A stretch of DNA of 64,000 bases from assembly GCA_036389155.1 (NCBI GenBank), contig DASVQN010000014.1, positions 62,001 through 126,000 on the forward strand, in the 5' to 3' direction. The notes beneath the pieces are model-generated. The model was not told where the DNA came from. It made no database searches and saw nothing but the letters and a program-made list of their open reading frames with translations. A program made the position numbers and the translations under genes. Below, piece by piece: positions 49,950 through 58,062 of this stretch (positions are counted from its first letter, which is position 1; every line of letters begins with the position of its first letter). The stretch comes from CADCVT01 sp036389155 (GTDB lineage: Bacteria; Actinomycetota; Thermoleophilia; Solirubrobacterales; Solirubrobacteraceae).

Positions 49950-50666
49950 ATGGCCACTGGACGCCCGTTCTACTCAGAGTTCGGCTGGGCCTACGACCTG
50001 CTCGTCGCCAATCCCGTCGAGCCCTGGGTGGACGCCGTCGAGGGCGCACTGCGCGCGCGCCACGCCGGCCCTCCGGCGCGGATCCTCGACGCCGGCTGCG
50101 GCACCGGCCGCCACGCCGCGGCCCTTGCCGCGCGCGGGCACGAGCTCGTCCTCCTCGAGCCCGTCGCGGAGCTGCTACGCCAGGCGCGGGCGCGGCTGCC
50201 TTCCGCCCCGTTCGTCGCCGGTGCGCTGGGCGACCCGCTGCCCTTCGCGGTCGACGTCGCGGCGTGCCGCGGGGTGCTGAACGACCTGGTCACCGGCGAG
50301 CAGCGCGACGCCGCCCTGCGCGCGCTCTGCGCCGCGCTGCGCCCGGGCGGCGTCCTCGTCCTCGACGTCCGCGACCGCGACGCCACCGCCGCGCGGTACG
50401 AGGGCGGTCGATCGCTGCGCCGCGAAGCCGACGGCGTCACCTTCACGTCCGAGGGCGCATGGGACGAGGCCGCCGGCGTCGTCCGCATCCACGAGCGCCA
50501 CGAGGGCCGAGGCCGGGTCGCCGCGCACGACCTCGTCATGCGCCCGTGGACGGAGGCCGAGCTGCGCGAAGGGCTCGCGACGGCGGGCTTCGTGGACGTG
50601 ACGATCGCGCCCGGGGCCGGGGAGCAGCGGAGTGATCGGCGCCTCGTCGTCGCGACGCGCGCTTGA
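49950..50666 (+). CDS. Class I SAM-dependent methyltransferase
   Basis: A 238-residue methyltransferase. Motif I is ARILDAGCGTGRHAAALAARG (about residues 44-64), motif II VLLEP, motif III FAVDVAACRGVLNDLV, and the post-motif region LRALCAALRPGGVLVLDVRDRDA. FYSEFGWAYDLLV at the N-terminus resembles the methyltransferase_11/25 group acting on small molecules. No neighbours indicate the acceptor. ATG at 49950 follows GAGACT by seven bases. Divergent from the large cell-wall gene. Confidence 0.88.
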   Translation: MATGRPFYSEFGWAYDLLVANPVEPWVDAVEGALRARHAGPPARILDAGCGTGRHAAALAARGHELVLLEPVAELLRQARARLPSAPFVAGALGDPLPFAVDVAACRGVLNDLVTGEQRDAALRALCAALRPGGVLVLDVRDRDATAARYEGGRSLRREADGVTFTSEGAWDEAAGVVRIHERHEGRGRVAAHDLVMRPWTEAELREGLATAGFVDVTIAPGAGEQRSDRRLVVATRA

Positions 50667-50723
50667 GGTCCGTAGCGGCCCGCGATCCCGCGTCACCGGA
50701 GCTGTCCGGCGGAGGTGTTTTCT

Positions 50724-51213
50724 TTGCTGAGCAGTTCACCGGTGAAGACGCTCGAAGAGATCACATACGAGGCCGGACGTGCCGCGCTCGACGATCAGGA
50801 GAAGCTCGTGTCGGGGATCCGACAGCGCACTGGCACCCTCCTCGCGGCGCACGCGTTGGTCGCGTCGTTCCTTGGCGCGACAACCATCCGGGAGACCGGT
50901 CTCACAGGCTGGGCATGGATCGCGCTGGCGGCGCTGGTGCTGGGACTGGTCGCCGCTGCGGTCCTACTCGCGCCGTGGGAGCTGAAGTTCGCGGTCGACG
51001 CGCCCGAGCTCTACGCCGAGCTCTACGACCAAGCCGCGGAGGAGGCCGAAGCTGGAACACTGGGCTGGCTCGCCGGTGCGGGCTTCGGATACCAGGCGCT
51101 GCGCGCGGAGAACGCGACCCGGGGTCAAGTGGATGTCGCGAGTCTCGGCGGCGCTGGCGTTCTTGATGGTCGCCCAGACGCTGTCGTGGCTGACCGGCCT
51201 GGCGGTAGACTGA
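50724..51213 (+). pseudogene. Small two-helix membrane protein gene, frameshifted at a G-run
   Basis: TTG at 50724 has an ideal GGAGGTG (50711-50717) six bases upstream. The frame encodes TYEAGRAALDDQEKLVSGIRQRTGTLLAAHALVASFLGATTI, a membrane hairpin (WIALAALVLGLVAAAVLL), then ELYDQAAEEAEAGT and YQALRAENATR. There it leaves frame; one base further the expected end VKWMSRVSAALAFLMVAQTLSWLTGLAVD appears and stops at 51213. Removing one G from the run at 51121-51124 restores one 162-residue protein of a common actinobacterial type (two or three membrane segments, function unknown). Either a real inactivation or a homopolymer sequencing error. Confidence 0.7.
51206..51211 (+). promoter_or_regulatory. 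Putative -10 element of a leaderless short gene
   Basis: TAGACT six bases before the ATG at 51218, overlapping the end of the frameshifted membrane protein gene. Confidence 0.5.
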
Positions 51214-51217
51214 TCGC

Positions 51218-51334
51218 ATGGCTCCGCGCCCTAAGCCGCCGACCGAGATCAAGCCCCCCTCGACCGGCATCGGTATCGGCGAGGGTCGCGGCGGCTCGTC
51301 GTCACCGCGGCCTCCGCGGCCTCGCCGCGCGTAG
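51218..51334 (+). CDS. Small Pro/Arg-rich protein, 38 residues
   Basis: The frame reads MAPRPKPPTEIKPPSTGIG then IGEGRGGSSSPRPPRPRRA. It is disordered-looking, strongly basic and Pro-rich, with no membrane segment. Support comes from the ATG placed six bases after a perfect TAGACT hexamer and four bases after the stop of the upstream frame, plus a clean stop just before the convergent HD gene. Function unknown. It could be chance, so confidence is limited. Confidence 0.45.
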   Translation: MAPRPKPPTEIKPPSTGIGIGEGRGGSSSPRPPRPRRA

Positions 51335-51335
51335 C

Positions 51336-51941
51336 TCAGCCGGCGTCGCTCGCCAGCTGCTCCATCGGCGGAGGCAGCGTCCTGAGGGCCCAGAGCTCGA
51401 ACCGTAGCTGCCGGCCGAGCGGGTTGTCGGGCAGCGCCCGGTCGAGCATCTCCAGGCTTGCCTCGTAGTGCTCGAGGCGCCGCTGGATCGCCTCGTCGCC
51501 GAGCGTCTCGGGGTGGCGGGTCAGCGTTGCGCGCAGCTCGCGGGCCTTCGCCACCTTGTCCGCGGCGAAGATCGCGGCCGCCTCCGCTCCCGCTCGCTCG
51601 ACCTGCTCGCGCAGCGCCGCCTTCCGCTCGCCGTAGTCCTCGATCGACTCGTCGTCGCTCAGCGCCGTCACGAGCCCGGCGACCCGTGGCCCGAAGCGCT
51701 CCTCGATCTGCGCGGCCGTCGCATCGGTGTCCTCGATGAGGTCGTGGAGGAGCCCGGCGGCGACGACCTCGTCGTCGTAGCCGCGGTTGCGCAGCAGTAC
51801 CGAGACCTCGAGTGGATGCAGGACGAACGGCGCCGCGTCGGAGTCCCGGCGCTGGCCTTGGTGGTGCGCGACGGCGAACGCGAGCGCGTCGCAGGTCAGC
51901 GGCAGGTCGGAGATGAACGGCGGCGACAGCGGCACGCTCAT
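51336..51941 (-). CDS. HD-domain phosphohydrolase (SpoT-like HD module)
   Basis: A 201-residue protein with an N-terminal HD domain similar to the hydrolase part of RelA/SpoT and small alarmone hydrolases: ALAFAVAHHQGQRRDSDAAPFVLHPLEVSVLL (the first His motif), EVVAAGLLHDLIEDTDATAAQIEERFG (HD motif, about residues 63-75) and ADKVAKARELR. No synthetase domain. It could hydrolyse (p)ppGpp or a related nucleotide, but the substrate is not proven by sequence. ATG at 51941 has TAGTCT seven bases upstream. Confidence 0.83.
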   Translation of the reverse strand: MSVPLSPPFISDLPLTCDALAFAVAHHQGQRRDSDAAPFVLHPLEVSVLLRNRGYDDEVVAAGLLHDLIEDTDATAAQIEERFGPRVAGLVTALSDDESIEDYGERKAALREQVERAGAEAAAIFAADKVAKARELRATLTRHPETLGDEAIQRRLEHYEASLEMLDRALPDNPLGRQLRFELWALRTLPPPMEQLASDAG

Positions 51942-51948
51942 GACGCGG

Positions 51949-51954
51949 AGACTA
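51949..51954 (-). promoter_or_regulatory. Putative -10 element of a leaderless start
   Basis: TAGTCT on the minus strand, seven bases before the ATG at 51941, in the 45-base gap after the large cell-wall gene. Confidence 0.5.
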
Positions 51955-51986
51955 GACCGGCGGCGCTGGGATGCAGGTGAGCGCGG

Positions 51987-54419
51987 CTACTCGCCGCGGT
52001 GGTGACGCGACGCCCGGTGCTCGGGCGGGAGGACGGTCACGGCGTCCTTGCTCGGCTCGGCGCTCACGGTCGGGTTGTCGATCTCCCCGAGCCGGTCGAT
52101 GAGCTTGATCCACTGCCCGGGCTTGAGGACGGCGGCCAGCTGGCGCCCCGCCTTCGTCCCGCCCCTCGGCCGGAAGCCGACGTGGATGTGGTCGTCGTGG
52201 TCGCCGAGGGCGAGCGTGTTGTCCGTGTTCTCGTAGGTCATCAGCGAGATGATCTGGTGCGGCTTCATCGTCCCCTGGAGCGTCAGCAGGCGCCGGATCG
52301 TCAGGTCCGCGATCGAGCCCTTGCCCTGGTGGCCGAGGATCGGGATCCCGTTGACCTTGGCGATGTCCATCGCCGTCCCGGTCGTGTGCTCGGACACGTT
52401 GCCGGACGCCGTGTAGTAGCCGTGGCCGCAGTGCAGCGACGTGACCGTGGGCCGCAGCCCGTTCGACGCGAGGAACTCCATCGTCGCCAGCACCCGGCGG
52501 TCGATGGTCGAGGCCTTGACGTCGCGCCGGCCGCAGCCGTAGATCTCGATCCGCGGGTTGCTGAGGACGCGCCGCTCGAGCTCGCCCTTGCCCATCAGGA
52601 GGATCTGGCCGATGGTCGGGGTCCGCGCGTCGGCGCCGAAGAACGGGTTGCTGCGGCGCGCGCGGTAGATCGCGGTGGACTCGAGCAGCTTCCAGCCGTC
52701 GAGGATCGGCTTGGGGTCGATCCGCGGCGCGCCGCGGCCCGCCGGGCGGATCGAGAAGACGACGTGGGGCGCCTGCTCGGCCGAGGTGCGCCCGATCCGG
52801 CCGAGGACCGTGCCGCCGATGACACGCGAGCCGCGCCGCAGGCGCTTCATCTCGATCTGGTCGCGCGGAAGGCCCAGCAGCTCGAGGTCGGTCTGGCCAG
52901 GCAGGGCGCCGATCTGGCGGTCGCCCCCGTGGTGCAGCGCACCGGGCCGGGCGGGGCTGGCAAAGAGGCGCTCCTTGACCGGGCGGCGCTCGGCCGGGGC
53001 GGCGGGCTTCTTCTTCGAGGCGGCGTGGCGCTTCGCTGCCGCCTTCTTCGGCTGCGTGCCCGCGCTCGCGGGCGCGGTGGGGGCGGGATCGCGCGGCGGG
53101 TTGGCGTACATCCCCGCCGGCGCCGTGGCCGGCTGCTCGCGCAGGACCGGGTGGCGCTTGGTCAGCGAGTCCAGGTGCGCGTAGGTGTAGGAGTTGCCGT
53201 AGGCGTCGCGCAGCATCACGAATAGCCCGAGCTTCGGGTTGCGCCCGCGGCGGACGACCTTGCCGTCCTGCACCGCGACGACGCGCGCGCCCGGCTTGGC
53301 GTAGATCTTGATGTCGCGGCGGGCGTCGTTCGCCTCGATCGGCACCGCCGCGTTGTGGCCCTTGGCGACCCGGCGCTGGGCGGCGCGGGCGTCGACGTCG
53401 TCGGCGTAGCGGGCGCGGTCGGCGACGGGGAAGCGGCCCTGCGTGAGGCCGGTCAGCGAGCCGACGAGGTCCGTGGGCAGCCCGCCGATGAGCCGCGCGC
53501 GCATGAGGACCGAGTCGACGTACCAGTCGGCGTGGTTGTAGGCGAAGACCGCGCGGGCCAGGTCCTTGTCGGCGCCGGCGGCGCGCAGGTACCGGGCCGC
53601 CGAGAAGATGGCGTCCACCGGGTTGTAGGGATCGCGCTTGCTGTCGCCGTTGGCGTCGACCCCGTAGCGCTTCCACGTCGAGGGCATGAACTGCATCCAG
53701 CCGACCGCCCCGGCGCTCGAGACGTTCAGGTTGCGCCCGTAGTCGGTCTCGATCTCGTTGATCGCGGCCAGGACCTCCCACCGGACCCCGTACTCGATGC
53801 CGGCCGCCTGGTAGATCGACAGGAGGAAGGGCGGGATCCGGAACTTGTCGATGAAGAAGTTCGGGACGCCGATGGGGGCGGGGCCGGGCGCCGCGATCGA
53901 CGTGGTCGGGTTGGCGGCCGTCGGGAGGCCGTCCTCGCCCTGGTCCGGCGCCGCGTCCTTCGCCTTGTCGTCCTTCGCCCGACCGTCGACGTCGGCATCA
54001 CGGTGACGCTTGTGGGCGGTGCGGTCCTCCTCGCCCGTGGTCGGCTGGCGCTTCGGCCGCTCGGCCTTCGGATCCTCGGTGGGATCGGCGACTCTCGGCT
54101 CCTCCTCGTCGATCGCGTCGGGCTTCGGCGTCCAGCCCTCAGGCTGAGCTGCAGCGTCAGGTGTGGTCGCAGGAGCCGGTTCGGCGGGCGGGTTCTGCGT
54201 CTCGGCGATCGCGATGATCTGTGCCTCGTCGACGTCGGGGAAGTCGATCGCCCACAGGTCGGTCTCGGGCGGAACGTCGACGGTCTGGACGACCACCTGG
54301 CCGCTGGACAGGGTGACCTCGAACGTGCGCAGCACGGCATGCGCGGTCAGGACACCGCCGCCGAGGACGGCGGTGCAGAGGCCGGCGAGCAGGACAGGCA
54401 GCCACGTCCGGGGGCGCAT
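51987..54419 (-). CDS. Multidomain cell-wall protein: lytic transglycosylase, degenerate M23, M15-like peptidase (paralogue)
   Basis: An 810-residue paralogue of the protein at 47208. N-terminal anchor (LPVLLAGLCTAVLGGGVLTA, 7-26), a shorter acidic/basic spacer, then the MltB-like domain from about 185 (AAINEIETDYGRN with Glu224; SSAGAVGWMQFMPSTW). The M23-like part keeps YGNSYTYAHL but has APHVVFSIRP where PHLHFEIR is expected, so it also lacks the HxH zinc ligand. The M15-like end keeps SEHTTGTAMDI (His678, Asp685) and DHDDHIHVGF. Several blocks of 20-40 residues are identical to the paralogue, so duplication is recent or under conversion. ATG at 54419; divergent from pstS. Confidence 0.8.
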   Translation of the reverse strand: MRPRTWLPVLLAGLCTAVLGGGVLTAHAVLRTFEVTLSSGQVVVQTVDVPPETDLWAIDFPDVDEAQIIAIAETQNPPAEPAPATTPDAAAQPEGWTPKPDAIDEEEPRVADPTEDPKAERPKRQPTTGEEDRTAHKRHRDADVDGRAKDDKAKDAAPDQGEDGLPTAANPTTSIAAPGPAPIGVPNFFIDKFRIPPFLLSIYQAAGIEYGVRWEVLAAINEIETDYGRNLNVSSAGAVGWMQFMPSTWKRYGVDANGDSKRDPYNPVDAIFSAARYLRAAGADKDLARAVFAYNHADWYVDSVLMRARLIGGLPTDLVGSLTGLTQGRFPVADRARYADDVDARAAQRRVAKGHNAAVPIEANDARRDIKIYAKPGARVVAVQDGKVVRRGRNPKLGLFVMLRDAYGNSYTYAHLDSLTKRHPVLREQPATAPAGMYANPPRDPAPTAPASAGTQPKKAAAKRHAASKKKPAAPAERRPVKERLFASPARPGALHHGGDRQIGALPGQTDLELLGLPRDQIEMKRLRRGSRVIGGTVLGRIGRTSAEQAPHVVFSIRPAGRGAPRIDPKPILDGWKLLESTAIYRARRSNPFFGADARTPTIGQILLMGKGELERRVLSNPRIEIYGCGRRDVKASTIDRRVLATMEFLASNGLRPTVTSLHCGHGYYTASGNVSEHTTGTAMDIAKVNGIPILGHQGKGSIADLTIRRLLTLQGTMKPHQIISLMTYENTDNTLALGDHDDHIHVGFRPRGGTKAGRQLAAVLKPGQWIKLIDRLGEIDNPTVSAEPSKDAVTVLPPEHRASRHHRGE

Positions 54420-54480
54420 CGATCCGCAACCCTCGCACTTGCAGGCCTTCGTCGCAAGACCGGCATGTGCGCGCCCGCGT

Positions 54481-54513
54481 GTTCACCACCTCTTCACAGC
54501 CTGGCCACAGCCA
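54481..54513 (+). promoter_or_regulatory. PHO-box-like triple direct repeat upstream of pstS
   Basis: Three 11-base units lie head to tail: GTTCACCACCT, CTTCACAGCCT and GGCCACAGCCA. The first two match the known actinobacterial PHO box (direct 11-base repeats with a GTTCACC-like core, bound by PhoP). The block ends 40 bases before the pstS ATG, just upstream of where a -35 would sit if GAGATT (54541-54546) is the -10. Confidence 0.65.
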
Positions 54514-54552
54514 CGTAACAGGCTGCCGGCCATCGCTCGCGAGATTCCGGCC

Positions 54553-55458
54553 ATGCACACGAAAGCGATCATCCTCACCATCTGCGGCGCCCTCGCGCTC
54601 GGCGTCGCCGCCTGCGGTGAGTCCGAGAGCAGCGGCTCCTCCGGCGCCGGGAGCCTCTCCGGCAGCATCCGCATCGACGGCTCGTCCACGGTCTACCCCT
54701 TCGCGCAGGCCGCGGCCGAGCAGTTCCAGCAGGAGCACCCCGGCGTGAAGATCTCGGTCGCCGCCTCCGGCACCGGCGGCGGCTTCGAGAAGTTCTGCGC
54801 CGGCGAGACCGACATCTCCGACGCCTCGCGCCCGATCAAGGAGGACGAGGAGGCGCCCGTCTGCAAGAAGGCCGGCGTCGACTACACCGAGCTGCAGATC
54901 GCCAACGACGGGATCGCCGTCGTGACGAACAAGAGCCTGTCGATCGACTGCCTGACCGTCGACCAGCTCAAGGAGATCTGGGCCACCGACGAGGTCAAGG
55001 AGTACAGTCTCTTCGGGCCCGGCACCGACTCCGGCACGTTCGACTTCTTCACCGGCGTCGTCAACGGCGAAGAGGGGAAGACGCGCAAGGACTACCAGCC
55101 GTCCGAGGACGACAACGTGATCGTCCAAGGCGTCGCCGGCGACGACAACGGCCTGGGCTACTTCGGCTTCTCCTACTACGAGCAGAACGCCGACAAGCTG
55201 AACCTGGTCGGGGTCGACGGCGGCGACGGCTGCGTCAAGCCGAGCACGGAGACGATCCAGGACGGCTCCTACAAGCCGCTCTCGCGCCCGCTGTTCATGT
55301 ACCCCTCGGCCAAGGCGTTCGCCCGGCCGGAGGTCAAGGCGTTCGTCGACTACGTCCTCGCCAACCAGGCGCAGATCGCCGAGGCGGCGCAGATCGTGCC
55401 GATGACCGATCAGCAGGCCAAGGCCGCGCAGGCCAGGCTCGCGGAGCTCGAGGGCTAG
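54553..55458 (+). CDS. pstS: Phosphate ABC transporter substrate-binding lipoprotein PstS
   Basis: A 301-residue lipoprotein (LTICGALALGVAAC, lipid Cys at residue 21) that binds inorganic phosphate outside the membrane. Phosphate-binding segments: IRIDGSSTVYPFAQAAAEQF, VAASGTGGGFEKFCAGETDISDASRPI, and the FGPGTDSGTFDFF loop. A Cys pair (KFCAG and VCKKAG) may form a disulfide. It is the first gene of pstS-pstC-pstA-pstB-phoU-regulator, with a PHO-box-like repeat upstream, so expression should rise in phosphate starvation. ATG follows GAGATT by six bases. Confidence 0.95.
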   Translation: MHTKAIILTICGALALGVAACGESESSGSSGAGSLSGSIRIDGSSTVYPFAQAAAEQFQQEHPGVKISVAASGTGGGFEKFCAGETDISDASRPIKEDEEAPVCKKAGVDYTELQIANDGIAVVTNKSLSIDCLTVDQLKEIWATDEVKEYSLFGPGTDSGTFDFFTGVVNGEEGKTRKDYQPSEDDNVIVQGVAGDDNGLGYFGFSYYEQNADKLNLVGVDGGDGCVKPSTETIQDGSYKPLSRPLFMYPSAKAFARPEVKAFVDYVLANQAQIAEAAQIVPMTDQQAKAAQARLAELEG

Positions 55459-56366
55459 TGGACGACCTCGTCCTCACGGGCGGTGCACGCCGGGGGGAGC
55501 AGGCCGTCAAGGGCCTGCTCTTCCTCGCCGCGATCCTCTCGGTGGTCACCACGACCGGGATCGTCGTCTCGCTGGTCGAGGGGACGGTGGAGTTCTTCGG
55601 GGAGGTCCCGGTCGGGGACTTCCTCTTCGGCACGGAGTGGTCGCCGCTGTTCAGCGACCCGGAGTTCGGCGTCGTGCCGCTGATCACCGGGACCCTGCTG
55701 ATCACGGCCGTCGCCATGGTCGTGGCGATCCCGCTCGGGCTCGGCGCGGCCGTCTACCTGGCCGAGTACGCCACGCCGCGCGTCCGCCGCGCCGTCAAGC
55801 CCGTGCTCGAGCTGCTCGCCGGGGTCCCGACGATCGTCTTCGGCTTCTTCGCGCTGACCTTCTTCACGCCGAACGTCCTGCGCGACGTCCTGGGGGCGGA
55901 CGTCCAGATCTTCAACGCGCTGGCCGCCGGGGTGATCATGGGCTTCATGGTCGTGCCGACCATCGCGTCCATCTCGGAGGACGCGATGTCGGCCGTGCCG
56001 GCGTCGCTGCGCGAGGGGGCGTTCGGGCTCGGCGCGTCGAAGCTGCAGGTCTCCTCGCGCGTCGTCTTCCCCGCGGCGCTGTCGGGCATCGTCGCGTCGA
56101 TCGTGCTGGGCATCTCGCGTGCGATCGGCGAGACGATGATCGTCCTGATCGCCGCCGGCCAGGTCCCCAACCTGACCGCCGATCCGCGGGAGTCCGTCGA
56201 GACGATGACGACGTTCATCGCGGCGACGACGAAGGGCGACGTCGCGACCGGGTCGATCGGCTACAAGACGATCTTCGCGGTCGGCACGACGCTGTTCCTC
56301 CTCACGCTCGTCATGAACGCGATCTCGATCCGCTTCGTGCGGCGCTGGAGGCAGGTGTACGAATGA
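55458..56366 (+). CDS. pstC: Phosphate ABC transporter permease PstC
   Basis: A 302-residue membrane protein with about six segments, starting at a GTG that shares one base with the pstS stop. The binding-protein-dependent permease loop is PASLREGAFGLGASKLQVSSRVVFPAALSGIVASIVLGISRAIGETM (about 175-222), which includes the EAA-type motif contacting PstB. Helices include LLFLAAILSVVTTTGIVVSLV, LITAVAMVVAIPLGLGAAVYLAEYA and FNALAAGVIMGFMVVPTIASI. Partner of PstA in the membrane channel. It overlaps pstA by four bases. Confidence 0.95.
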   Translation: MDDLVLTGGARRGEQAVKGLLFLAAILSVVTTTGIVVSLVEGTVEFFGEVPVGDFLFGTEWSPLFSDPEFGVVPLITGTLLITAVAMVVAIPLGLGAAVYLAEYATPRVRRAVKPVLELLAGVPTIVFGFFALTFFTPNVLRDVLGADVQIFNALAAGVIMGFMVVPTIASISEDAMSAVPASLREGAFGLGASKLQVSSRVVFPAALSGIVASIVLGISRAIGETMIVLIAAGQVPNLTADPRESVETMTTFIAATTKGDVATGSIGYKTIFAVGTTLFLLTLVMNAISIRFVRRWRQVYE

Positions 56367-57241
56367 GCGCGGCCGCCGCGATCCCCGCGCCGCGCCGCCG
56401 CGAGCGCACCAAGGGCCGCGCCTTCCGCTGGCTCCTGCTGAGCACCATCGTCGTGAGCGGCGCGCTGCTCGTGACGCTGCTCGCGGACGTCGCGATCGAC
56501 GGCACGACGTCGCTCAGCTGGGACTTCCTCACGAGCGCGCCGTCGTTCGACCCGAGGATCGCGGGGCTGTATCCCGCGCTGATGGGAACGGTGTGGCTGA
56601 TGGGCGGCTGCGTGCTGTTCATCGTGCCGGTCGGCGTCGCGACGGCCGTGTACCTCGAGGAGTACGCGGACGCCCGTCGCTGGTGGAACCGGCTGATCGA
56701 GATCAACGTCCAGAACCTCGCGGCGGTCCCGTCGATCGTCTACGGGATCCTCGGCCTGGCCTTCATCGTGCGCGGGCCGCTCTCGCTGGGGCCCGTGGTG
56801 CTGGCGGGCTCGTTGACGCTCGGCCTGCTCGTCCTGCCCGTGGTGATCATCACCGCGCGCGAGGCGATCCGCGCGGTGCCGCCCTCGATCCGCGAGGGGT
56901 CGCTGGCGCTGGGCGCGACGCAGTGGCAGACGATCTGGCGCCAGGTGCTGCCGTCCTCGGTGCCCGGGATCGCCACCGGCGTGATCCTCGCGCTCTCGCG
57001 CGCGATCGGCGAGACCGCGCCGCTGATCGTGATCGGCGCGGCCGGCTACGTGGCGTTCGCGCCCAGCGGGCCGGACTCCGCGTTCACCGCGGTGCCCATG
57101 CAGATCTACCTCTGGATCTCCGAGTCGCGGACGGGCTTCGCCGAGCTCGCGGCCGCGGGGATCCTCGTCCTGATGGCAGTGCTCCTGCTCATGAACGGGG
57201 TCGCGATATGGCTACGCAACAAGTACGAAGGCAAGTGGTGA
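56363..57241 (+). CDS. pstA: Phosphate ABC transporter permease PstA
   Basis: A 292-residue membrane protein with a basic N-terminus (PAPRRRERTKGRAFRW) and about six membrane helices. The EAA-like loop is PPSIREGSLALGATQWQTIWRQVLPSSVPGIATGVILALSRAIGETAPLI (about 172-221). VGVATAVYLEEYADARRWWNRLIEINVQNLAAVPSIVYGILGLAFI is the typical PstA helix-loop region. ATG overlaps the pstC stop, and the pstB start at 57208 lies inside its last codons. Confidence 0.95.
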   Translation: MSAAAAIPAPRRRERTKGRAFRWLLLSTIVVSGALLVTLLADVAIDGTTSLSWDFLTSAPSFDPRIAGLYPALMGTVWLMGGCVLFIVPVGVATAVYLEEYADARRWWNRLIEINVQNLAAVPSIVYGILGLAFIVRGPLSLGPVVLAGSLTLGLLVLPVVIITAREAIRAVPPSIREGSLALGATQWQTIWRQVLPSSVPGIATGVILALSRAIGETAPLIVIGAAGYVAFAPSGPDSAFTAVPMQIYLWISESRTGFAELAAAGILVLMAVLLLMNGVAIWLRNKYEGKW

Positions 57242-58062
57242 CCTCGAGCGTGATCGCCGCGCGCGACGTCGAGACGCGCGAGACGCCGCTGGAGGCCGTC
57301 TTCTCGCTCGACAACGTCCAGGTCTGCTACGGCGACGTGCCGGCGGTCGCCGGCGTGTCGTTCGAGCTCTACAAGAACGAGATCACCGCGTTCATCGGGC
57401 CGTCGGGCTGTGGCAAGTCGACGCTGATCCGCTGCCTGAACCGGATGACCGACCTGATCCCGAGCGCGTCGATCAGCGGCAGCCTGCGCTACCACGGCAT
57501 CGACCTCTACGGCCCCGGCGTCGACCCGGTGCAGGTTCGCAAGCGGATCGGGATGGTGTTCCAGAAGCCCAACCCGTTCCCCAAGTCGATCTACGACAAC
57601 GTCGCGTTCGGTCCGCGCGTGCTCGGGATGGAGGGCGACATGGACGAGATCGTCGAGCGCTCGCTGCGCAAGGCCGCGCTGTGGGACGAGGTGCGCGACC
57701 GGCTGCGCAGCAACGCCTTCGGGATGTCCGGCGGCCAGCAGCAGCGGCTGTGCATCGCGCGCGCCCTGGCCATCGAGCCCGACGTGATCCTCATGGACGA
57801 GCCGGCGTCGGCGCTCGATCCGATCTCGACGGCGGCGATCGAGGACCTCATGCTCGAGCTCGTCTCGCAGTACTCGATCGTGATCGTCACGCACAACATG
57901 CAGCAGGCGGCCCGCGTCTCGAACCGGACGGCGTTCTTCAACGTCGACCTCGACGGCGGGCGGCGCGTCGGGCGACTCGTCGAGTACGCCGACACCGAGA
58001 CGATCTTCACGAACCCGTCCGACCCGCGCACGAAGGAGTACGTCACGGGGAAGTTCGGCTGA
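57208..58062 (+). CDS. pstB: Phosphate ABC transporter ATP-binding protein PstB
   Basis: A 284-residue ATPase. Walker A GPSGCGKSTLIRCLNRMTD, Q-loop GMVFQKPNPFPKSIYDNVAFGPRV, signature MSGGQQQRLCIARALA, Walker B VILMDEPASALDPISTAAIE and H-loop IVTHNMQQAARVSNRTAFF all match PstB. ATG 57208 gives a 34-base overlap with pstA; GTG 57235 or 57238 would shorten the N-terminus by about ten residues and are possible. It drives phosphate import and, with PhoU, takes part in phosphate signalling. Confidence 0.95.
   Translation: MATQQVRRQVVTSSVIAARDVETRETPLEAVFSLDNVQVCYGDVPAVAGVSFELYKNEITAFIGPSGCGKSTLIRCLNRMTDLIPSASISGSLRYHGIDLYGPGVDPVQVRKRIGMVFQKPNPFPKSIYDNVAFGPRVLGMEGDMDEIVERSLRKAALWDEVRDRLRSNAFGMSGGQQQRLCIARALAIEPDVILMDEPASALDPISTAAIEDLMLELVSQYSIVIVTHNMQQAARVSNRTAFFNVDLDGGRRVGRLVEYADTETIFTNPSDPRTKEYVTGKFG

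Noticed and set aside
46491..50666. A 1391-codon plus-strand open frame opposite the esterase and the large cell-wall gene
   Set aside because: Only the segment from 49950 (methyltransferase) has domain support; the rest mirrors the minus-strand genes.
51336..51941. Calling the HD protein a full RelA/SpoT alarmone synthetase-hydrolase
   Set aside because: Only the HD part is present in 201 residues; no synthetase, TGS or ACT domain can be seen.
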